Notes: generated by a model not told the origin, from the sequence alone. A stretch of DNA of 64,000 bases from Ditibartonella apis (GCF_001952075.1 NZ_LXYU01000001.1:248001-312000); one strand, 5' to 3'; numbered from the stretch's first letter, positions 54,551-64,000 are shown. A program made the numbers and translations.

Positions 54551-55093
54551 TTAATGATGCTGATGTTCTTCATGATTGGCAGGCATTGAATCGGGTGCTT
54601 GTGCACCGATGCCCGAAACAGTAAAGACCACATCGACAGTGCCGGCTTTTTCAAAAACCATTTTTGCCTTGAATTCGTCACCCTTGTTCAAGGTTTTGTC
54701 GAGATCCATAAACATGACGTGGAAGCTACCCGGTTTGAATTCGACTGTTCCACCGGCCGGAATGACCACGCCATCGGCCTGATGACGCATTTTCATGACA
54801 CCGTCAGCCATTTCCATTGAATGGATTTGCGCTTTGTCAGATAATTCCGATGATAGAGACACCAGCCTGTCAGCATCTTTACCATGATTGACAATGGTAA
54901 AGAAACCACCGGCAACTTTTGCCCCGTTCGGTGTTGCGCGTGCCCAAACATTGGTAATTTCGATATCACCAATTTTATAATCATTCGCAAAAGCACTACC
55001 GAGCGAAAAGGTTAGAAACAAACAGGCAAAAGCTGCCATCACAGCAAAGCTTGTCTTGATCAAAGCCGAACATTTTTGAAAAGCGTAAGACAT
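54551..55093 (-). CDS. Periplasmic copper chaperone PCu(A)C
   Basis: 180 residues from ATG 55093 (AGGAG eight bases upstream), with a signal peptide to about residue 35 (GSAFAND). PCu(A)C core: AGGFFTIVNHGKDADRLV, then the Cu(I) site with His/Met pattern QIHSMEMADGVMKMRHQ near 95, and FKPGSFHVMFMDL near 127 (second His/Met). The tail MPANHEEHQHH adds a His-rich element often found in copper-donating forms. Supplies copper to cytochrome oxidase. The DUF2946 gene precedes it. Confidence 0.93.
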   Translation of the reverse strand: MSYAFQKCSALIKTSFAVMAAFACLFLTFSLGSAFANDYKIGDIEITNVWARATPNGAKVAGGFFTIVNHGKDADRLVSLSSELSDKAQIHSMEMADGVMKMRHQADGVVIPAGGTVEFKPGSFHVMFMDLDKTLNKGDEFKAKMVFEKAGTVDVVFTVSGIGAQAPDSMPANHEEHQHH

Positions 55094-55210
55094 ATATAAC
55101 TCCTGATATTTAAAATATAAATTCGTGTTGAAGATGTTTATGACCATTTGCCGAAGATCTTTGCTTAATCGGACGAACCGAATTGAAAATTGACAAATAG
55201 ATCAACCAAC

Positions 55211-55573
55211 TCAGGAAATTATGTAGGGCGGAGAACGTGCATCATAAACAAATGATGGCCGCTCGCAGGGTAGCAACAAAACCCGAATGACAGCCATTGC
55301 CTCGCTTGAACACTTGGATGTTTCAAGAACAACATTAACCGGTCCGGATATTTGAAGGGCCGCAGAAAGAATACACCCGCCAATGCAACAAGCGGGGACA
55401 GGGAAATGACCTTGGGCTGAACGATCTTTTCCGGCGGCCGTGCAAATAATGCTGCCGTAAGCATCGCGAACAGCGTATTCACCAAGCACACCGGCTTTTG
55501 CCATGACAAGTGATTGAATTGTCATCACGGCAACGAGCACAAATATAAAAAATTGATGCTTTACCGACTGCAT
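55211..55573 (-). CDS. DUF2946-like secreted/membrane protein
   Basis: 120 residues with an N-terminal hydrophobic signal/anchor (FFIFVLVAVMTIQSLVM). A CCIGGC cluster near residue 62 and the C-terminal ARSPP motif fit DUF2946, a small family often next to copper-handling genes. It is 117 bases upstream of the PCu(A)C gene on the same strand, which supports a copper role. The match is by short motifs only. Confidence 0.65.
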   Translation of the reverse strand: MQSVKHQFFIFVLVAVMTIQSLVMAKAGVLGEYAVRDAYGSIICTAAGKDRSAQGHFPVPACCIGGCILSAALQISGPVNVVLETSKCSSEAMAVIRVLLLPCERPSFVYDARSPPYIIS

Positions 55574-55616
55574 CAGCTGACCCGGTGTTTTCTCGCCATT
55601 TTCATGGTTAAGAAGT

Positions 55617-55853
55617 CTAGAATGCAGTAAAAGTGAGCGTTGTCAAAGACCGCGTGATACCGGGTATATCAAGAATATTGTCATTGATGAATTTACCGAT
55701 ATCCTTGCCTTCTTCGATGTAGATTTTTGCCAGAAGCTCGAATTCACCGCTTGTGGAATAGAGTTCCGAAACGATCTCGCGCTCATAAAGTATGTCGGCA
55801 ACATCGTAAGCTGTACCCGGTGCACACTGCAACTGGATAAATATTGGCTTCAT
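55617..55853 (-). CDS. Stand-alone Lrp/AsnC ligand-binding (RAM) domain protein
   Basis: 78 residues from ATG 55853 (AAAGGAG seven bases upstream; ATG 55859 is in frame but too close). The whole protein is one RAM/AsnC_trans_reg domain: KPIFIQLQCAPGTAYDVADIL, SGEFELLAKIYIEEGKDIGKFI, DIPGITRSLTTLTFTAF. It lacks the helix-turn-helix of Lrp, so it cannot bind DNA alone. May sense small molecules or pair with full Lrp proteins. Such stand-alone genes are common in Rhizobiales. Confidence 0.88.
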   Translation of the reverse strand: MKPIFIQLQCAPGTAYDVADILYEREIVSELYSTSGEFELLAKIYIEEGKDIGKFINDNILDIPGITRSLTTLTFTAF

Positions 55854-56299
55854 ATTCATTCTCCTTTAGCCAAACAAACACATGAAATCGAGAAGAAATC
55901 AACATAGTTTCTTCATTCAAGTGATGAAAACATGTTCATCAAGCGTCTCCTGCTCTAAAATTCGTTTGTGTTGGCTTCAATTTGCGAAAGGATAATTTAT
56001 TAAACGATTTCGTCCGGCTTTTATTGGGTTAGACGGAAGAGAAAATAAATATTTTTACCTTTAAAGATTAACGCAAATTCCGATATTCAATTTAAAGTTT
56101 AAAATTTTATTTTAATAGTGAGATCAAGACCAATGAATTAAAAAATTACAATGAAACATATTTTATATAAATATTATAATGTTAAGCGATTTTGAGTTCC
56201 CTATTCATAATTTCTATTGAATATCAATCTTTAAAATCAATTGCACCTATTCCCACAATCGTTTATTCTTCGGCTTTCAATGCCGGATAGGGAATTGCC
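55854..56299. other. Gene-free AT-rich spacer
   Basis: About 445 bases between two divergent genes, very AT-rich from 56040 to 56190. Holds no supported gene. The promoters of the RAM gene and of the next hypothetical gene should lie here; none could be placed with confidence. Confidence 0.5.
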
Positions 56300-56887
56300 A
56301 TGATACCACCCATTCCTGTGCAACTTTATGTCACGGTAGCGGCTGCTACAGAGCTGACCAACCGCCGTGCAAAAAATCTTGATGGTGATTCAAGTTCCGA
56401 CAATCTTGCAGAAACATTCAATGCCGTAACACCGAGCACCTCTTCACAGGCAGAAAATGGTGCACGTCAAGTTGCCAGTCGCTTCAAACCTCTAGATAAC
56501 CGGAAAAGTGCCGAAGAAATCGAGGATGAAGAAGAAAAACTTCTCTATGTGCTTTCGGAAAAATTCGGTCTCGAAAAACCGCATGGTTTGCCAATTCAGG
56601 AAGCCGCAGCCTATTTGAAAGAAATTCTCTATTCTCCCCGAAATAGTTATGATCTTCGGGCCGTTGAAAAAGACCTTGGATTTGACCTTATCGGTATTTC
56701 ACTCAAAGATTTTCTTGATGCTATGATTGATAGCGACAGCGATGCAGCCGCACGTGTAAGCACTGCTCTTAAAGCCTTTCTTGACTCGCAAGAAAAAGAG
56801 TTCAAGCAAACGCGTTTAAGTGATGACCTCACCGTCAATCCGGAAGACGATCAGGATCCGGGGATATATTCACCATTCAGGAAATAA
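56300..56887 (+). CDS. Hypothetical soluble acidic protein
   Basis: 195 residues. Residues ~1-85 are rich in Ser, Asn, Thr and charged residues and look unstructured; ~75-165 is helical and acidic (EEIEDEEEKLLYVLSEKFGLE, LKEILYSPRNSYDLRAVEKDLGFDL split by Pro). No signal peptide, membrane segment or domain is recognised. The layout recalls small flagellar or secretion-related regulators, but nothing here supports that. Stands alone between spacers. Confidence 0.65.
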   Translation: MIPPIPVQLYVTVAAATELTNRRAKNLDGDSSSDNLAETFNAVTPSTSSQAENGARQVASRFKPLDNRKSAEEIEDEEEKLLYVLSEKFGLEKPHGLPIQEAAAYLKEILYSPRNSYDLRAVEKDLGFDLIGISLKDFLDAMIDSDSDAAARVSTALKAFLDSQEKEFKQTRLSDDLTVNPEDDQDPGIYSPFRK

Positions 56888-56993
56888 CGTTCGGTAATTG
56901 ACTGAAATAAATAAATCGAAAAGCCTATTTCGGGATTTCGGATTAAAATTAGGCCACTCTTAGCCGGAATGAATTTTATTGAATTCTTGGAGT

Positions 56994-57434
56994 TCAATTC
57001 TCTTTTTTCTCGTCTATGTTTCTTCCGGCTTTTCTAAAACGGATTCTCGCTGAACGTTCAATTGCCGCAACAGTCAAATCCTCAAGCTCGAATTGCTCGC
57101 GTAAAATTTGTAAAAACATCAATTCTTCTTGCCTGACGTCAAGATCGCTTGCCGCAACTTCGACGGCGAGAGCATAAGCAGTATCGCGAAGCTTTGGAGA
57201 AAGTGCCTTGCCGGTCACTTCAAGTATTTGTTCAATTCCATCTTCATGGGCGAGATAAGAACAACATTTTGCAGCCAATTGATCAAGCCGCGTCCGGTCG
57301 AACCCTCTAAAAACCGGTAAACGCGCAACAATTTCGCTAATCAATTCCAGTTCATCGTCACTCACTGCCGCGTCAACGGCAGAAGTTGTGACCATGATAT
57401 ATATCAATGCTTCTTGTGCTGTCAGTTTTTCCAT
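56994..57434 (-). CDS. TerB-family protein
   Basis: 146 residues from ATG 57434 (GGAGG four bases upstream; ATG 57455 in frame is less likely). All-helical TerB/DUF533-like core with acidic metal-binding positions: MVTTSAVDAAVSDDELELISEIV near 15-37 and AVEVAASDLDVRQEELMFLQIL near 95-117, two repeats of the A.D..... EL pattern. TerB proteins are linked to tellurite and stress response, but stand-alone forms have unknown roles. Divergent from lysK. Confidence 0.85.
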   Translation of the reverse strand: MEKLTAQEALIYIMVTTSAVDAAVSDDELELISEIVARLPVFRGFDRTRLDQLAAKCCSYLAHEDGIEQILEVTGKALSPKLRDTAYALAVEVAASDLDVRQEELMFLQILREQFELEDLTVAAIERSARIRFRKAGRNIDEKKEN

Positions 57435-57566
57435 CAGTTCCTCCCTGAAAGTCATCCTTTGCCGTTTTTTCCGTTTTTTCTTACAATGTTTTTCTTACAA
57501 TGATTGACGAAAAGCTGTTTGAGCCATAGAGCTTTCTTAAACGATTCAAATTCAGGATAAAACCCC

Positions 57567-59231
57567 ATGGCAACAGACAATTTCGTGGCAGAAAATCTTA
57601 CTCAGGATGTCATTGATGCGGCAGCCCAATCCAGAGCATGGCCATTTGAGGAAGCACGCAAAATTGTCAAACGTTACGAAAAAAAGGGCTACCCTGATAC
57701 AGTTATGTTCGAGACGGGCTACGGTCCCTCCGGTTTACCGCATATCGGTACCTTCGGTGAAGTTGCGCGCACAACAATGGTGCGCCACGCTTTTCATGTG
57801 TTGACGGAAAACAAAGTCAAAACCAAACTATTATGTTTTTCCGACGACATGGATGGATTACGCAAAGTACCCGAAAATGTCCCCAACCGTGCATTGATGG
57901 AAACCTATCTTGGTAAACCTTTAACGCGGGTGCCCGACCCGTTTACGAAAGATTATCCTTCTTTTGGCGCCGCCAATAATGCGCGGCTTCGCGCTTTTCT
58001 TGACCGTTTCGGCTTCAATTACGAATTTGCCAGTGCAACCGATTATTATACTTCGGGACGTTTCGACGAAACGCTCCTTAAAATGCTTGCCAATTACGAT
58101 AAGATCATGGCTGTCATTGTTCCCACATTGGGTGAAGAACGGCGCGCGACCTATTCGCCATTCTTGCCGATTTCTCCTGTCTCGGGAAAAGTTTTGCAAG
58201 TTGCAATGATTGCGCATGATGCCAAAAAGGGCACTGTTACCTATATCGAACCGGAAACCGGTGAAAAAATTGAAACCGAAGTCACCGGTGGCAAGGTCAA
58301 ATGCCAATGGAAAGCCGATTGGGCTATGCGCTGGACAGCGCTGGGCATTGACTATGAAATGGCAGGCAAAGATTTGATTGATTCTGTGGCTCTGTCTTCA
58401 AAAATTTGTCGTATCCTTGGTGGAACACCGCCCGAAGGCTTCAATTACGAGCTGTTTCTGGATGACAAAGGACAAAAGATTTCAAAATCGAAAGGTAATG
58501 GCCTGACAATTGACGAGTGGCTCACCTATGCGCCCACGTCAAGCCTTGGCCTTTACATGTATCAGAAACCGAAAACTGCCAAGCGGCTTTATTTCGATGT
58601 GATACCGAAGGCTGTTGACGAATATTACAGTTTTCTTTCAGCCTATCCGAAGCAAAGCTGGAAAGACCGGCTCAACAATCCGGTCTGGCACATGCATAAT
58701 GGCAATCCGCCGAAAGTGGATTTGCCGGTGCCTTTTGCCATGTTGCTCAACCTCGTAAGTGCATCCAATGCCGAAAATGCCGATGTCTTATGGGGCTTTA
58801 TTTCGCGCTATGCGAAGGGTGCTACACCGGAAAACCAGCCCGAACTTGACAGCCTTGTCAGTTTTGCAATCCGCTATTTCAATGATTTCGTCAAACCGAC
58901 CAAAAAATTCCGTGCACCAGATGCTGTCGAGCGTGAAACTTTGGAAAAAATCGACCAAACGCTGGCAAACTTGCCGGCAGATGCCGATGCCCACACCATC
59001 CAGAACGCACTTCTCGACATTGGCCGCGTGACAGAGCGCTATCAGGATCACAATAAGAAGAGCCCTGACGGGGGGCCCGGTGTTTCTGTTTCATTTTTCC
59101 AAATGCTTTATGAAGTTCTGATCGGTCAGGAACGAGGACCGCGCTTCGGCTCTTTCATTGCTCTTTATGGCATTGATGAAACGCGGGGCTTGATTGCTAA
59201 AGCCTTGGCTGGAAAACTTGTCAACGAATGA
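57567..59231 (+). CDS. lysK: Lysyl-tRNA synthetase, class I
   Basis: 554 residues. Class I enzyme (archaeal/alphaproteobacterial type), unlike the class II LysS of most bacteria. HIGH-like motif [14 protein letters not shown] near 52-65; KMSKS-like KISKSKGNG near 307; zinc-free connecting part; C-terminal helical anticodon-cage domain from ~370. Charges tRNA(Lys). Presence of class I only is a typical alphaproteobacterial trait. Confidence 0.96.
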   Translation: MATDNFVAENLTQDVIDAAAQSRAWPFEEARKIVKRYEKKGYPDTVMFETGYGPSGLPHIGTFGEVARTTMVRHAFHVLTENKVKTKLLCFSDDMDGLRKVPENVPNRALMETYLGKPLTRVPDPFTKDYPSFGAANNARLRAFLDRFGFNYEFASATDYYTSGRFDETLLKMLANYDKIMAVIVPTLGEERRATYSPFLPISPVSGKVLQVAMIAHDAKKGTVTYIEPETGEKIETEVTGGKVKCQWKADWAMRWTALGIDYEMAGKDLIDSVALSSKICRILGGTPPEGFNYELFLDDKGQKISKSKGNGLTIDEWLTYAPTSSLGLYMYQKPKTAKRLYFDVIPKAVDEYYSFLSAYPKQSWKDRLNNPVWHMHNGNPPKVDLPVPFAMLLNLVSASNAENADVLWGFISRYAKGATPENQPELDSLVSFAIRYFNDFVKPTKKFRAPDAVERETLEKIDQTLANLPADADAHTIQNALLDIGRVTERYQDHNKKSPDGGPGVSVSFFQMLYEVLIGQERGPRFGSFIALYGIDETRGLIAKALAGKLVNE

Positions 59232-59254
59232 GAGAACCCGACATTCATCTTGAA

Positions 59255-59275
59255 AAAGGGGCTTTTCACCCCTTT
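59255..59275 (+). terminator. Possible terminator after lysK
   Basis: AAAGGGG / CCCCTTT, 7-bp stem and seven-base loop, without a clear T-run. A second hairpin CTTGAAG-ACGAG-CTTCAAG follows at 59307-59325. Confidence 0.45.
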
Positions 59276-59477
59276 CACGATGATTTTGAAACAATCCGGT
59301 ACAATTCTTGAAGACGAGCTTCAAGCTTGCCGCCAATTTATTGAAAATTTTTAGATAAAGGACACAAATTCCTCACTCTTTTTTTAAAAAAGAGGTAAAA
59401 GAAGCGGAATTTTATTATCGACCGGCCGGTTATCAAAACAAACGGATCGCGCGGGTAAAAAGCAACAGGAGTGAGTT

Positions 59478-61052
59478 ATGAACAAGGCACAAGAGGTCGC
59501 GCGGCGCCGCACATTTGCTATTATCGCGCACCCTGATGCCGGTAAAACAACCTTGACCGAAAAATTGTTATTGTTCGGCGGTGCTATCCAGCTTGCAGGT
59601 GAAGTCAAGGCCAAGAAAGACCGAATCCAGACCCGTTCCGACTGGATGAAAATCGAACGCGAGCGCGGTATTTCGGTTGTCACCTCGGTTATGACATTCG
59701 AATATGAAGATCATATATTTAATTTGCTTGATACACCCGGCCACGAAGACTTTGCCGATGATACCTACCGCACACTGACGGCTGTCGATAGCGCTGTCAT
59801 GGTTCTTGACGGAGCGCGCGGCATCGAGCCCAGAACCTTAAAACTATTCGAAGTCTGTCGCATGCGCGACATTCCGATTGTGACATTCGTCAACAAAATG
59901 GATCGGGAAGCACTCGACCCATTAGAGATACTGGACGAGATAGAAGACAAGCTTGCGCTTGATACTGCCCCTGTTACATGGCCTATCGGCTCGGGCAAAA
60001 ATTTTGCCGGCAGTTTTGACCTTCATCACAATCTTGTTCGCCAGAAAGACGAAGAAAAAACCCCGCGCCCTGTCAAAGGGCCTGAAGAAGCAGCCCTATT
60101 ATTGCCGGAACATGACCGTGCCGCTTTTGTCGAAGGCGTTGTTCTTGCGCGTGACGCATGTAAAAAATTTGATCTGAAATCGTTCCGTGAAGGCCAAATG
60201 ACACCAGTCTATTTCGGTTCGGCGTTGAAGAATTATGGCGTGCGTGATCTTATCGACGCTCTTGTTGCCTATGGGCCAAGTCCGCGTGCGCAGGTTGCAG
60301 ATACGCGTATTGTCGAGGCGACAGAACCGAAAATGACCGGTTTTGTTTTCAAAATACAAGCCAATATGGATCCCAACCATCGCGATCGCATCGCGTTTTT
60401 ACGTGTTTGTTCGGGAATTCTATCCCGCGGCATGAAAGCAAAACTCGTGCGCACCGGAAAACCCCTGACATTGTCGACGCCGCAATTTTTCTTTGCCCGC
60501 TCACGCCAGATTGCCGACGAAGCCTATGCCGGTGACGTTGTGGGAATTCCAAACCACGGAACATTACGTATTGGCGATACGCTGACAGATGGCGAAGACA
60601 TTCTTTTCAAAGGTGTTCCGAATTTTGCTCCGGAAATTTTGCGTCGTGTTCGTCTTGGCGACCCAATGAAGGCAAAGAAGCTTAAAGAAGCTTTGCAACA
60701 AATGGCCGAAGAAGGTGTTGTGCAACTCTTTATGCCTGACGATGGTTCGCCGTCAATTGTCGGTGTGATCGGTGCTTTGCAAATTGATGTGCTGACGGAA
60801 CGGCTGAAAGTGGAATATTCTCTTCCTGTCGGTTTTGAACCGGCGCGCTTTACTGTATGCCGCTGGATTTCGGCTGATAACAAAGAAGATCTCGAGAAAT
60901 TTATTGCTACACACCGTGATGCTATCGCATCCGATCTCGACGGCGATCCGGTATTTCTCGCAGAAAACAATTTTTCGCTCAATTACGAAGCGGAGCGGTC
61001 ACCGAAAATCAAATTCGCAACAATTAAAGACTACCAGATACGCAGCAAATAA
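59478..61052 (+). CDS. prfC: Peptide chain release factor 3
   Basis: 524 residues. Translational GTPase that recycles RF1/RF2 after termination. P-loop AHPDAGKTTLTEKL near 15; switch I RGISVVTSVMTFEY near 60; DTPGHEDFADDTYR near 80; NKMDREALDP near 135; RF3-specific domains to the end (LIDALVAYGPSPRAQ, GVIGALQIDVLTERLKVEY). Full length. A 217-base spacer separates it from the XRE gene. Confidence 0.97.
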   Translation: MNKAQEVARRRTFAIIAHPDAGKTTLTEKLLLFGGAIQLAGEVKAKKDRIQTRSDWMKIERERGISVVTSVMTFEYEDHIFNLLDTPGHEDFADDTYRTLTAVDSAVMVLDGARGIEPRTLKLFEVCRMRDIPIVTFVNKMDREALDPLEILDEIEDKLALDTAPVTWPIGSGKNFAGSFDLHHNLVRQKDEEKTPRPVKGPEEAALLLPEHDRAAFVEGVVLARDACKKFDLKSFREGQMTPVYFGSALKNYGVRDLIDALVAYGPSPRAQVADTRIVEATEPKMTGFVFKIQANMDPNHRDRIAFLRVCSGILSRGMKAKLVRTGKPLTLSTPQFFFARSRQIADEAYAGDVVGIPNHGTLRIGDTLTDGEDILFKGVPNFAPEILRRVRLGDPMKAKKLKEALQQMAEEGVVQLFMPDDGSPSIVGVIGALQIDVLTERLKVEYSLPVGFEPARFTVCRWISADNKEDLEKFIATHRDAIASDLDGDPVFLAENNFSLNYEAERSPKIKFATIKDYQIRSK

Positions 61053-61269
61053 ATCTTTATAAATGCGAAGTTCTTTATAGCGTAAATGATCGCAGGCGAT
61101 TTTATTTGATACAGGTAAATTGTGTTATTGAAATATAAATGGGGCAGCGAGATTTCTGTTCTCATGCCATTGGGAGTTTCGCTTACCCGTTAGTGAACGC
61201 CCCTTCCGCAAAAATCGAATAATGTCAATCGAACGGAATGATTGGCATTGCCAATCCTCTTTTAACAAA

Positions 61270-61566
61270 TCAGCGCCGATTGCAGTTTTTCATCGCTCTT
61301 ATAAATTCTTCAAAATTAATATCCAGAAAGTCCAGAAGTGTCATCAGCCTCGAAACGGCAATGCGATCTGCTCCTTTTTCATATTTTTGAATCTGCTGTG
61401 GTGTGATACCCGCGACGGCTGCCAATTCTGTTTGAGTTACGCCGTTTTTTTTACGAAATTGGCGTAACAACCCGCCTATTTTCTGGTCACTTTGGGTTTC
61501 ATTAAATTTCAATGTTCGAATATTTTCTGAGGAAATGTTACCGCCATTTTCCATATGATTCACCAT
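61270..61566 (-). CDS. XRE-family transcription regulator
   Basis: 98 residues if started at ATG 61566 (GGGATGAG upstream); a TTG at 61623 would add 19. The helix-turn-helix spans residues ~30-85: IGGLLRQFRKKNGVTQTELAAVAGITPQQIQKYEKGADRIAVSRLM with two short breaks, a classic Cro/CI pattern. The C-terminus is short (FLDINFEEFIRAMKN), so there is no effector domain. Possibly an orphan antitoxin-like or phage-type regulator, but no toxin gene lies beside it. Start uncertain. Confidence 0.8.
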   Translation of the reverse strand: MVNHMENGGNISSENIRTLKFNETQSDQKIGGLLRQFRKKNGVTQTELAAVAGITPQQIQKYEKGADRIAVSRLMTLLDFLDINFEEFIRAMKNCNRR

Positions 61567-61623
61567 CAACTCATCCCAATAAAAATTTTCTTTCAATTTC
61601 CTGTTTCGGGCAATCACGCGCAA

Positions 61624-62176
61624 GTTCTATAAAAAGCATTGCCGAAACGATATCTTTTTGGAAAAGCTCCCCCGAACGATCAACTCCTGATATTGATCAC
61701 CATTTTCTATGTCCCACTGGGCCAAGCCCGCTTTTTACCCGCGCAACGCTGTTGGTCGTGGCAGACTAAACCGGACTTAGCCAATACCACATATTCTAAA
61801 ATTGAGAAATAATATATTCATTTTAAAATTATATAAATCAAATATGTTTGATCCGATCATTTAATCTGCACTATTCGAAATAAAGGAAAACCGGACAAAT
61901 TATCCCGATATTGATGAGTTAAGAAAGAAGGGAATGTTAAAACATCTTTCATCCCATCCGGTGCTGTGAAAATGAACAACATCAAAACGAATTCGGACAA
62001 AACCGTTTTCTACCGGTCCCGATATGAAGCGTTTCCGGTTCCGGCACTAATCGTTTTTGACTCGTTTTATTGTCAATCCCGATAATTTTTGATGGAAAGC
62101 AAGCTCGACTTTGCTTGATAAAAATGAATAAACTACAGGCAATTGCGCGTCGAATAACGTGTTTTTTTGAAGATAT
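61624..62176. other. Gene-free spacer
   Basis: About 550 bases, AT-rich at 61790-61870. No coding frame with a ribosome site, no RNA gene recognised. It separates the divergent-facing 5' end of the XRE gene from the trxA terminator. Confidence 0.5.
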
Positions 62177-62212
62177 AAAAAAACGGCACCAACTGAATTG
62201 GATGCCGTTTTC
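62177..62212 (-). terminator. Terminator after trxA
   Basis: Minus-strand GAAAACGGCATCCAA pairs with TTGGTGCCGTTTTT (one mismatch), T-run TTTTTTTA follows. Confidence 0.85.
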
Positions 62213-62233
62213 AATAAAATAAATTTTACAGAG

Positions 62234-62557
62234 TTATTTTACGCCGTCCTTGATCCAGTCTGACAAGCGGCTTTTCGGAGCAGCACCGACCATATTGGAG
62301 ACAATTTCCCCATTATTGAACAACAACAATGTCGGAATTGAACGGACGCCGAATTGCGTTGCAAGTTCGGGATTTTCGTCAATATTGATTTTGGCGACCT
62401 TGACCTTACCCTGTAATTCGGTAGCAATTTCTTCGAGCGAGGGCGCTATCATTTTACACGGACCGCACCATTCAGCCCAGAAGTCTACAACAACAGGTTC
62501 TGCCGACTTTAGCACGTCATTTTCAAAATTGCTTGTATCGACCTTTACAGTGCTCAT
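62234..62557 (-). CDS. trxA: Thioredoxin
   Basis: 107 residues from ATG 62557 (AAAGGA six bases upstream; an upstream in-frame start lacks a site). Redox motif WCGPCK in [17 protein letters not shown] near residue 30, cis-Pro in [13 protein letters not shown] near 74. General disulfide reductase of the cytosol. Position right after addA is the usual Rhizobiales order. Confidence 0.97.
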   Translation of the reverse strand: MSTVKVDTSNFENDVLKSAEPVVVDFWAEWCGPCKMIAPSLEEIATELQGKVKVAKINIDENPELATQFGVRSIPTLLLFNNGEIVSNMVGAAPKSRLSDWIKDGVK

Positions 62558-62636
62558 TGATCTTTCCTTTGTGATTCCAATTTGCCTAAATTTGGCGTGC
62601 TTGGCCGGTTCCGTCAAGAGCAAGCTTTTTCACCCT

Positions 62637-64000
62637 TTATTGTTCCGGTGAATTAGTTTTTTCTTTATTGATCAGGAAATCGAGTTTTTTGCCGTCCAGT
62701 TCAAAAACTTTTGGCCCATCACTATAGATCAATAACGTTCTGACGGTCTTATCCGGATGAATGCTCATCAATAGCGTCCGGTAAAGTGCCATTTGCAACA
62801 TGTAGCTGTCTGGAATTTGCTGTTCACGTTTGGGAGCACGGCCGGTTTTAAAATCTCCCAGAACAATTATGTTATCACCATCATTGAGACGGTCTATTTG
62901 TCCCGAAACCACATATTTTTTCCCCTTTATTGTGACAGTACCCATCAAAGTCACTTCGGCACGCGCTTCTTTGGTAAACAAGGGGCGCAGTGTTTCATCA
63001 TCCATAACCTTGAAGGTCTGGGTGAAAGCATCCGCTCTTTGTTCCTCGCTCCATTCAGGTGCGGCTTTTTCAAGATAGGCACGGGCAAGCCTTTGCCGGT
63101 CTTCCTCCCGAACTTGCGGCAAATATTGCAAAAGCCGGTGAATGAGTGTCCCCCGTTCGATAGCAAATGACGAATTTGCCGGTTTTTCTCCCAGAACCGG
63201 AGAAATGGTGACGATATTTTTTGTTGCCGGTGCGTTCTCGTCAATATCGAGTGAAGCACCTGAAGGGGTAAGGGGCTTAGGTAAATCTGTTTCCGGCTCC
63301 ATACGTTTATGGAAATAGGAAGGAAGCGGAAAAGCCGGAACGATTGCTTCATCTTCCGCAGTTTTTGTTTCGACACTTGCGCGGTTGTCATCCACGCAAT
63401 AACGCCATGCCTTGATGTCGGGCGAAGGGCCTGCAATTTCTTCAGAAACCGGCTTCAATGCTTCACCAACAAGCTCACTCCATGTCCCGTCAACAGCATT
63501 CTTTCCCTGATAGCCACAAACAATAAGACGATCTTCTGCCCGTGTCATACCGACGTAAAGAAGGCGCCTATATTCTTCCTCGGCCTTCAATTTTAACGTA
63601 TTGATATAAGTGTCACCGAATGATGTTTTGAACTCTTTTGCGGGCTGCCACAAAAAGCTCGTCTTGCCATGATCATCAATTTCGATGAATTTCGGTTCAT
63701 GCTGCGCATTCCAAATACGCGAACCGGAATCGACCAGAAAGACAATAGCGCTTTCAAGCCCTTTTGCCGCATGAACAGTCATAATACGGACTTCTTCACG
63801 GTTCTGGTCGAGTTCACGTTTGATTTCCGGATCGGAAAGCTTGATTGTTTCCAGAAAAGCCTGCAACCCCGGCAAACCGGTTTTCTGGATAGATAAGGTA
63901 TAATCCATGAACGCATCAAGGACATCACTTGCTTCCGAACCCAATCGGGCGAGAATTTTTGCCCGCCCCTCATCCTCGCTCAATATATGACTATAAAATT
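62637..64000 (-). CDS. addA: Double-strand break repair helicase/nuclease AddA, C-terminal part
   Basis: The frame is open to the window edge and gives 453 residues of the C-terminal part of AddA (full protein about 1150). UvrD-like motif V/VI: EEVRIMTVHAAKGLESAIVFLVDSG, then RRLLYVGMTRAEDRLIVCGY; the RecB-family nuclease region has ALYRTLL and the metal-binding ILGDFKTGR type (IVLGDFKTGRAPKREQQ). With AddB it processes DNA ends and loads RecA. trxA follows 79 bases later. Confidence 0.95.
   Translation of the reverse strand, partial: FYSHILSEDEGRAKILARLGSEASDVLDAFMDYTLSIQKTGLPGLQAFLETIKLSDPEIKRELDQNREEVRIMTVHAAKGLESAIVFLVDSGSRIWNAQHEPKFIEIDDHGKTSFLWQPAKEFKTSFGDTYINTLKLKAEEEYRRLLYVGMTRAEDRLIVCGYQGKNAVDGTWSELVGEALKPVSEEIAGPSPDIKAWRYCVDDNRASVETKTAEDEAIVPAFPLPSYFHKRMEPETDLPKPLTPSGASLDIDENAPATKNIVTISPVLGEKPANSSFAIERGTLIHRLLQYLPQVREEDRQRLARAYLEKAAPEWSEEQRADAFTQTFKVMDDETLRPLFTKEARAEVTLMGTVTIKGKKYVVSGQIDRLNDGDNIIVLGDFKTGRAPKREQQIPDSYMLQMALYRTLLMSIHPDKTVRTLLIYSDGPKVFELDGKKLDFLINKEKTNSPEQ

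Noticed and set aside
61141-61210. GGGGC ... GCCCC flanked segment after prfC, considered as tRNA
   Set aside because: No cloverleaf, no T-loop or anticodon stem could be drawn.

Overview
The window is a chromosomal segment of an alphaproteobacterium of the order Hyphomicrobiales (Rhizobiales). Family assignment is inference: gene content and order, moderate GC with AT-rich spacers, and a Gly-rich autotransporter suggest Bartonellaceae, more like the gut-associated Bartonella apis type than the reduced blood-borne species, because tryptophan synthesis and glycerol use are intact. Diagnostic neighbourhoods are chvI-chvG-hprK-EIIA-HPr divergent from pckA, addA followed by trxA, trpF-trpB-trpA-accD-folC, def-fmt-truA, class I lysyl-tRNA synthetase, and hsp20-DUF1150.

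Layout. 1-3.5 kb: the start of a secreted trypsin-like protease, CoaBC with a ribbon-helix-helix N-terminus, and a secreted serine hydrolase. 3.7-11.7 kb: a nucleoside/sugar kinase (minus), then a plus-strand run EI24 membrane protein, trpF, trpB, trpA, accD, folC, NDUFA9-like protein. 12.2-16.4 kb: a glycine-zipper lipoprotein and the glpD-glpF-glpK operon (minus) behind an 850-bp spacer with inverted repeats. 17.2-24.5 kb, minus strand: ada, rpmI-rplT, a kinase-fold gene, pheS-pheT, plus nth. 24.6-25.4 kb: small heat-shock protein and DUF1150.

25.4-38.1 kb is the accessory part: a very AT-rich block, three membrane proteins that I do not recognise, a secreted ClpP-fold-like protein that seems to lack its nucleophile, two His-rich secreted proteins, a DMT exporter, a lipoprotein transglycosylase, and an autotransporter with Gly-rich passenger and Asn/Ser/Asp/Gly linker. 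This part mostly concerns the cell envelope.

38.3-64 kb is mainly housekeeping: rmuC, def-fmt-truA, ppk2, an orphan solute-binding protein, an MDR reductase, a TRIC channel, the ChvG/ChvI-PTS(Ntr) regulatory operon opposite pckA, arfB, a BON-LysM protein, alkB, a PCuAC/DUF2946 pair, a stand-alone Lrp-type RAM domain, TerB, lysK, prfC, an XRE regulator, trxA, and the C-terminal part of addA running off the edge. No rRNA, tRNA, CRISPR array, insertion sequence or prophage was seen. Several short perfect or near-perfect tandem duplications lie in spacers. I found no clearly new multi-gene system. The best candidates for unexplored biology are the RHH-CoaBC fusion, the orphan membrane cluster, the secreted pseudo-protease and the His-rich secreted pair.
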